Assembly (NCBI GenBank): GCA_007644065.1 | Contig: VJWN01000039.1 | Span: 150,779-214,778 of the forward strand | Reading direction: 5' to 3' | Origin: Margaritispora aquatica | Lineage: Eukaryota > Ascomycota > Leotiomycetes > Helotiales > Discinellaceae | DNA length: 64,000 bases | Shown here: positions 62,900 to 64,000 of the stretch, piece after piece | How the letters are laid out: each line of letters opens with the position of its first letter | How positions within the stretch are numbered: the stretch's first letter is position 1 | Notes under the pieces: generated by a model | What the model was told of the DNA's origin: nothing | The model's input: only the letters and a program-made list of their open reading frames with translations | Databases searched by the model: none | Made by a program: the position numbers and the translations under genes

Positions 62900-64000
62900 A
62901 TGGCCACTGCACAGATTGCTGTTTATTCGCAAATGGCGGAAATCGTTGATGATCCTCAACCATATGCTGGAAACTTCATGGCGAAGGACTTGGAGCCTTG
63001 CTATTTTCCTGTGCTCACCGATGGTGTTCTTACTGAGAGAGCAACTGAGAGTATTACGGTTCCATTCGACAACTTGCGCGCCGAAGCATTTTGCAAGGAA
63101 ATTCATATGAGTATCCCACGTCTTGTAAAGGCTGCTTGGATCTTGGTCTTGAAGTTGTATGCCGGTGCCGACAAACCATGTTTTGGCTACATCGATACGC
63201 AAGCTCAGAACGGCGTCCTCCTCTGCTATGCCGACACAGAAAATGGAGCAACAACAATCAGTCGCCTGTTGAAAGGGCTGCGACTCGAGTCCTTTACTTT
63301 GAATGAAGGGCATCAGAAGAAGCAGGATCAGATCCCATTCGACACTATCATCTGCTTGACCAGTAAAGCACCAACCTTGGAACATGGCCCAAATATACCT
63401 CACATATGCGTCGTCATCGATGCCACAGCAATGCTCACCACGATTTCTTTGAAGTTCCAAACGACTCACTTGGGCCCCGGGCATGCAGTTAGCCTTGCTG
63501 CAACCCTTTCTCAGACCATTCGTTCTATCATAGAAGCTTCTGAGATTGAAACTACAACTATTGAGCATCTAGACTTCCTTGGCGAGGATCGTAGGCATCA
63601 GATGATTCAGAACAACGCGGCTGTCCCTGAGCCTATACGAACTACTGCTCACGCACTTATCTCCGAGCGTGCTATCAAAAGCCCTAAATCACCTGCAGTC
63701 GATGGCTGGGATGGTCAATTCACTTACCAACAGCTTGAAAATATCGCATCTCGTCTAGCCAATCACCTCATCTCTCTCGGTATCGGACCAGAAATCATTG
63801 TTCTGCTTTGCTTCGAGAAATCTACTTGGACTATCGTCTCGATGCTTGCCGTCATGAAAGCTGGAGGAGGAATGACCTTCTTAGAACCTTCGCATCCCGC
63901 TACAAGATTGGAAGGCATAATTGCTCAAACAAAGGCATCAGTCATACTTGTGTCGCCAAAGTATGAAGCCATGTGGAAAGGCCGCGTCAACACCGTGATT
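62900..64000 (+). CDS. Nonribosomal peptide synthetase, 5' part (truncated condensation-like region then adenylation domain)
   Basis: The ATG at 62,900 starts an uninterrupted frame of 367 codons that leaves the window. Residues 1 to about 235 resemble the second half of a condensation domain (VPFDNLRAEAFCKEIHMSIP, RLVKAAWILVLKLYAGADKP, CFGYID). Such short N-terminal C-like pieces are common on fungal NRPSs. From about residue 250 an adenylation domain begins: AHALISERAIKSPKSPAVDG, FTYQQLENIASRLANHLISL, VLLCFEKSTWTIVSMLAVMK AGG, then HPATRLEGIIAQTKASVILV. The specificity-code residues and the rest of the modules are outside. With FAS, BCAT and bANK neighbours, it probably incorporates a 2-amino fatty acid. 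Confidence 0.93.
   Translation, partial: MATAQIAVYSQMAEIVDDPQPYAGNFMAKDLEPCYFPVLTDGVLTERATESITVPFDNLRAEAFCKEIHMSIPRLVKAAWILVLKLYAGADKPCFGYIDTQAQNGVLLCYADTENGATTISRLLKGLRLESFTLNEGHQKKQDQIPFDTIICLTSKAPTLEHGPNIPHICVVIDATAMLTTISLKFQTTHLGPGHAVSLAATLSQTIRSIIEASEIETTTIEHLDFLGEDRRHQMIQNNAAVPEPIRTTAHALISERAIKSPKSPAVDGWDGQFTYQQLENIASRLANHLISLGIGPEIIVLLCFEKSTWTIVSMLAVMKAGGGMTFLEPSHPATRLEGIIAQTKASVILVSPKYEAMWKGRVNTVI

Noticed and set aside
1..64000. tRNA, rRNA or intact transposon genes
   Set aside because: I looked for B-box-like GTTCGAATC words, long terminal repeats and transposase-like frames and saw none; a covariance-model search would be needed to exclude small RNAs.

Overview
This window comes from a filamentous ascomycete (Pezizomycotina). 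Genes carry short introns of about 40-100 bases with GTAAGT-like donors and CTAAC-like branch sites. There are dimeric fungal fatty acid synthase subunits, an RTA1-family membrane protein and BTB proteins of the type expanded in filamentous ascomycetes. A helotialean (Leotiomycetes) origin is only a guess. All gene models were spliced by eye; each complete model gives an open frame whose total length is a multiple of three.

Layout. Bases 1-25,500 hold ordinary or accessory genes: the end of an alpha/beta hydrolase, a secreted solute-binding-like protein, a 14-helix MFS exporter, three BTB-domain proteins, a flavin monooxygenase and a giant (3,137 residue) DUF3638/DUF3645-type protein. Bases 25,500-64,000 look like one secondary-metabolite cluster that runs off the right edge: branched-chain-type aminotransferase (25,556-27,556, minus), FAS alpha (28,494-33,670, plus), ABCC transporter (34,252-39,231, minus), RTA1-like membrane protein (plus), membrane-anchored hot-dog thioesterase (minus), cytochrome P450 (43,732-45,726, plus), sterol-glucosyltransferase-like UGT (minus), a bZIP-ankyrin (bANK) regulator (51,242-53,102, minus), FAS beta (54,422-61,106, minus) and the 5' part of an NRPS (62,900-64,000, plus).

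How they may work together. FAS alpha + beta + BCAT + NRPS + bANK regulator is the combination known from HC-toxin (TOX2) and apicidin; a similar FAS/aminotransferase/NRPS logic operates in aspercryptin. The inferred route is: the dedicated FAS makes a medium-length acyl chain; the thioesterase may release it; the P450 (perhaps with others outside the window) oxidises it; the aminotransferase converts a 2-oxo acid to a 2-amino fatty acid; the NRPS builds it into a peptide; the ABC transporter exports the product. The FAS alpha has no C-terminal phosphopantetheinyl transferase domain, as expected of a dedicated FAS primed in trans. The product cannot be named because only the first 367 codons of the NRPS are visible.

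Oddities: the aminotransferase has a roughly 219-residue acidic tail built partly from perfect 15-base repeats; the FAS subunit genes lie about 21 kb apart; a roughly 105-base diverged direct repeat flanks the flavin monooxygenase gene; the bANK promoter has a tandem 15-base element; one P450 intron uses a GC donor.
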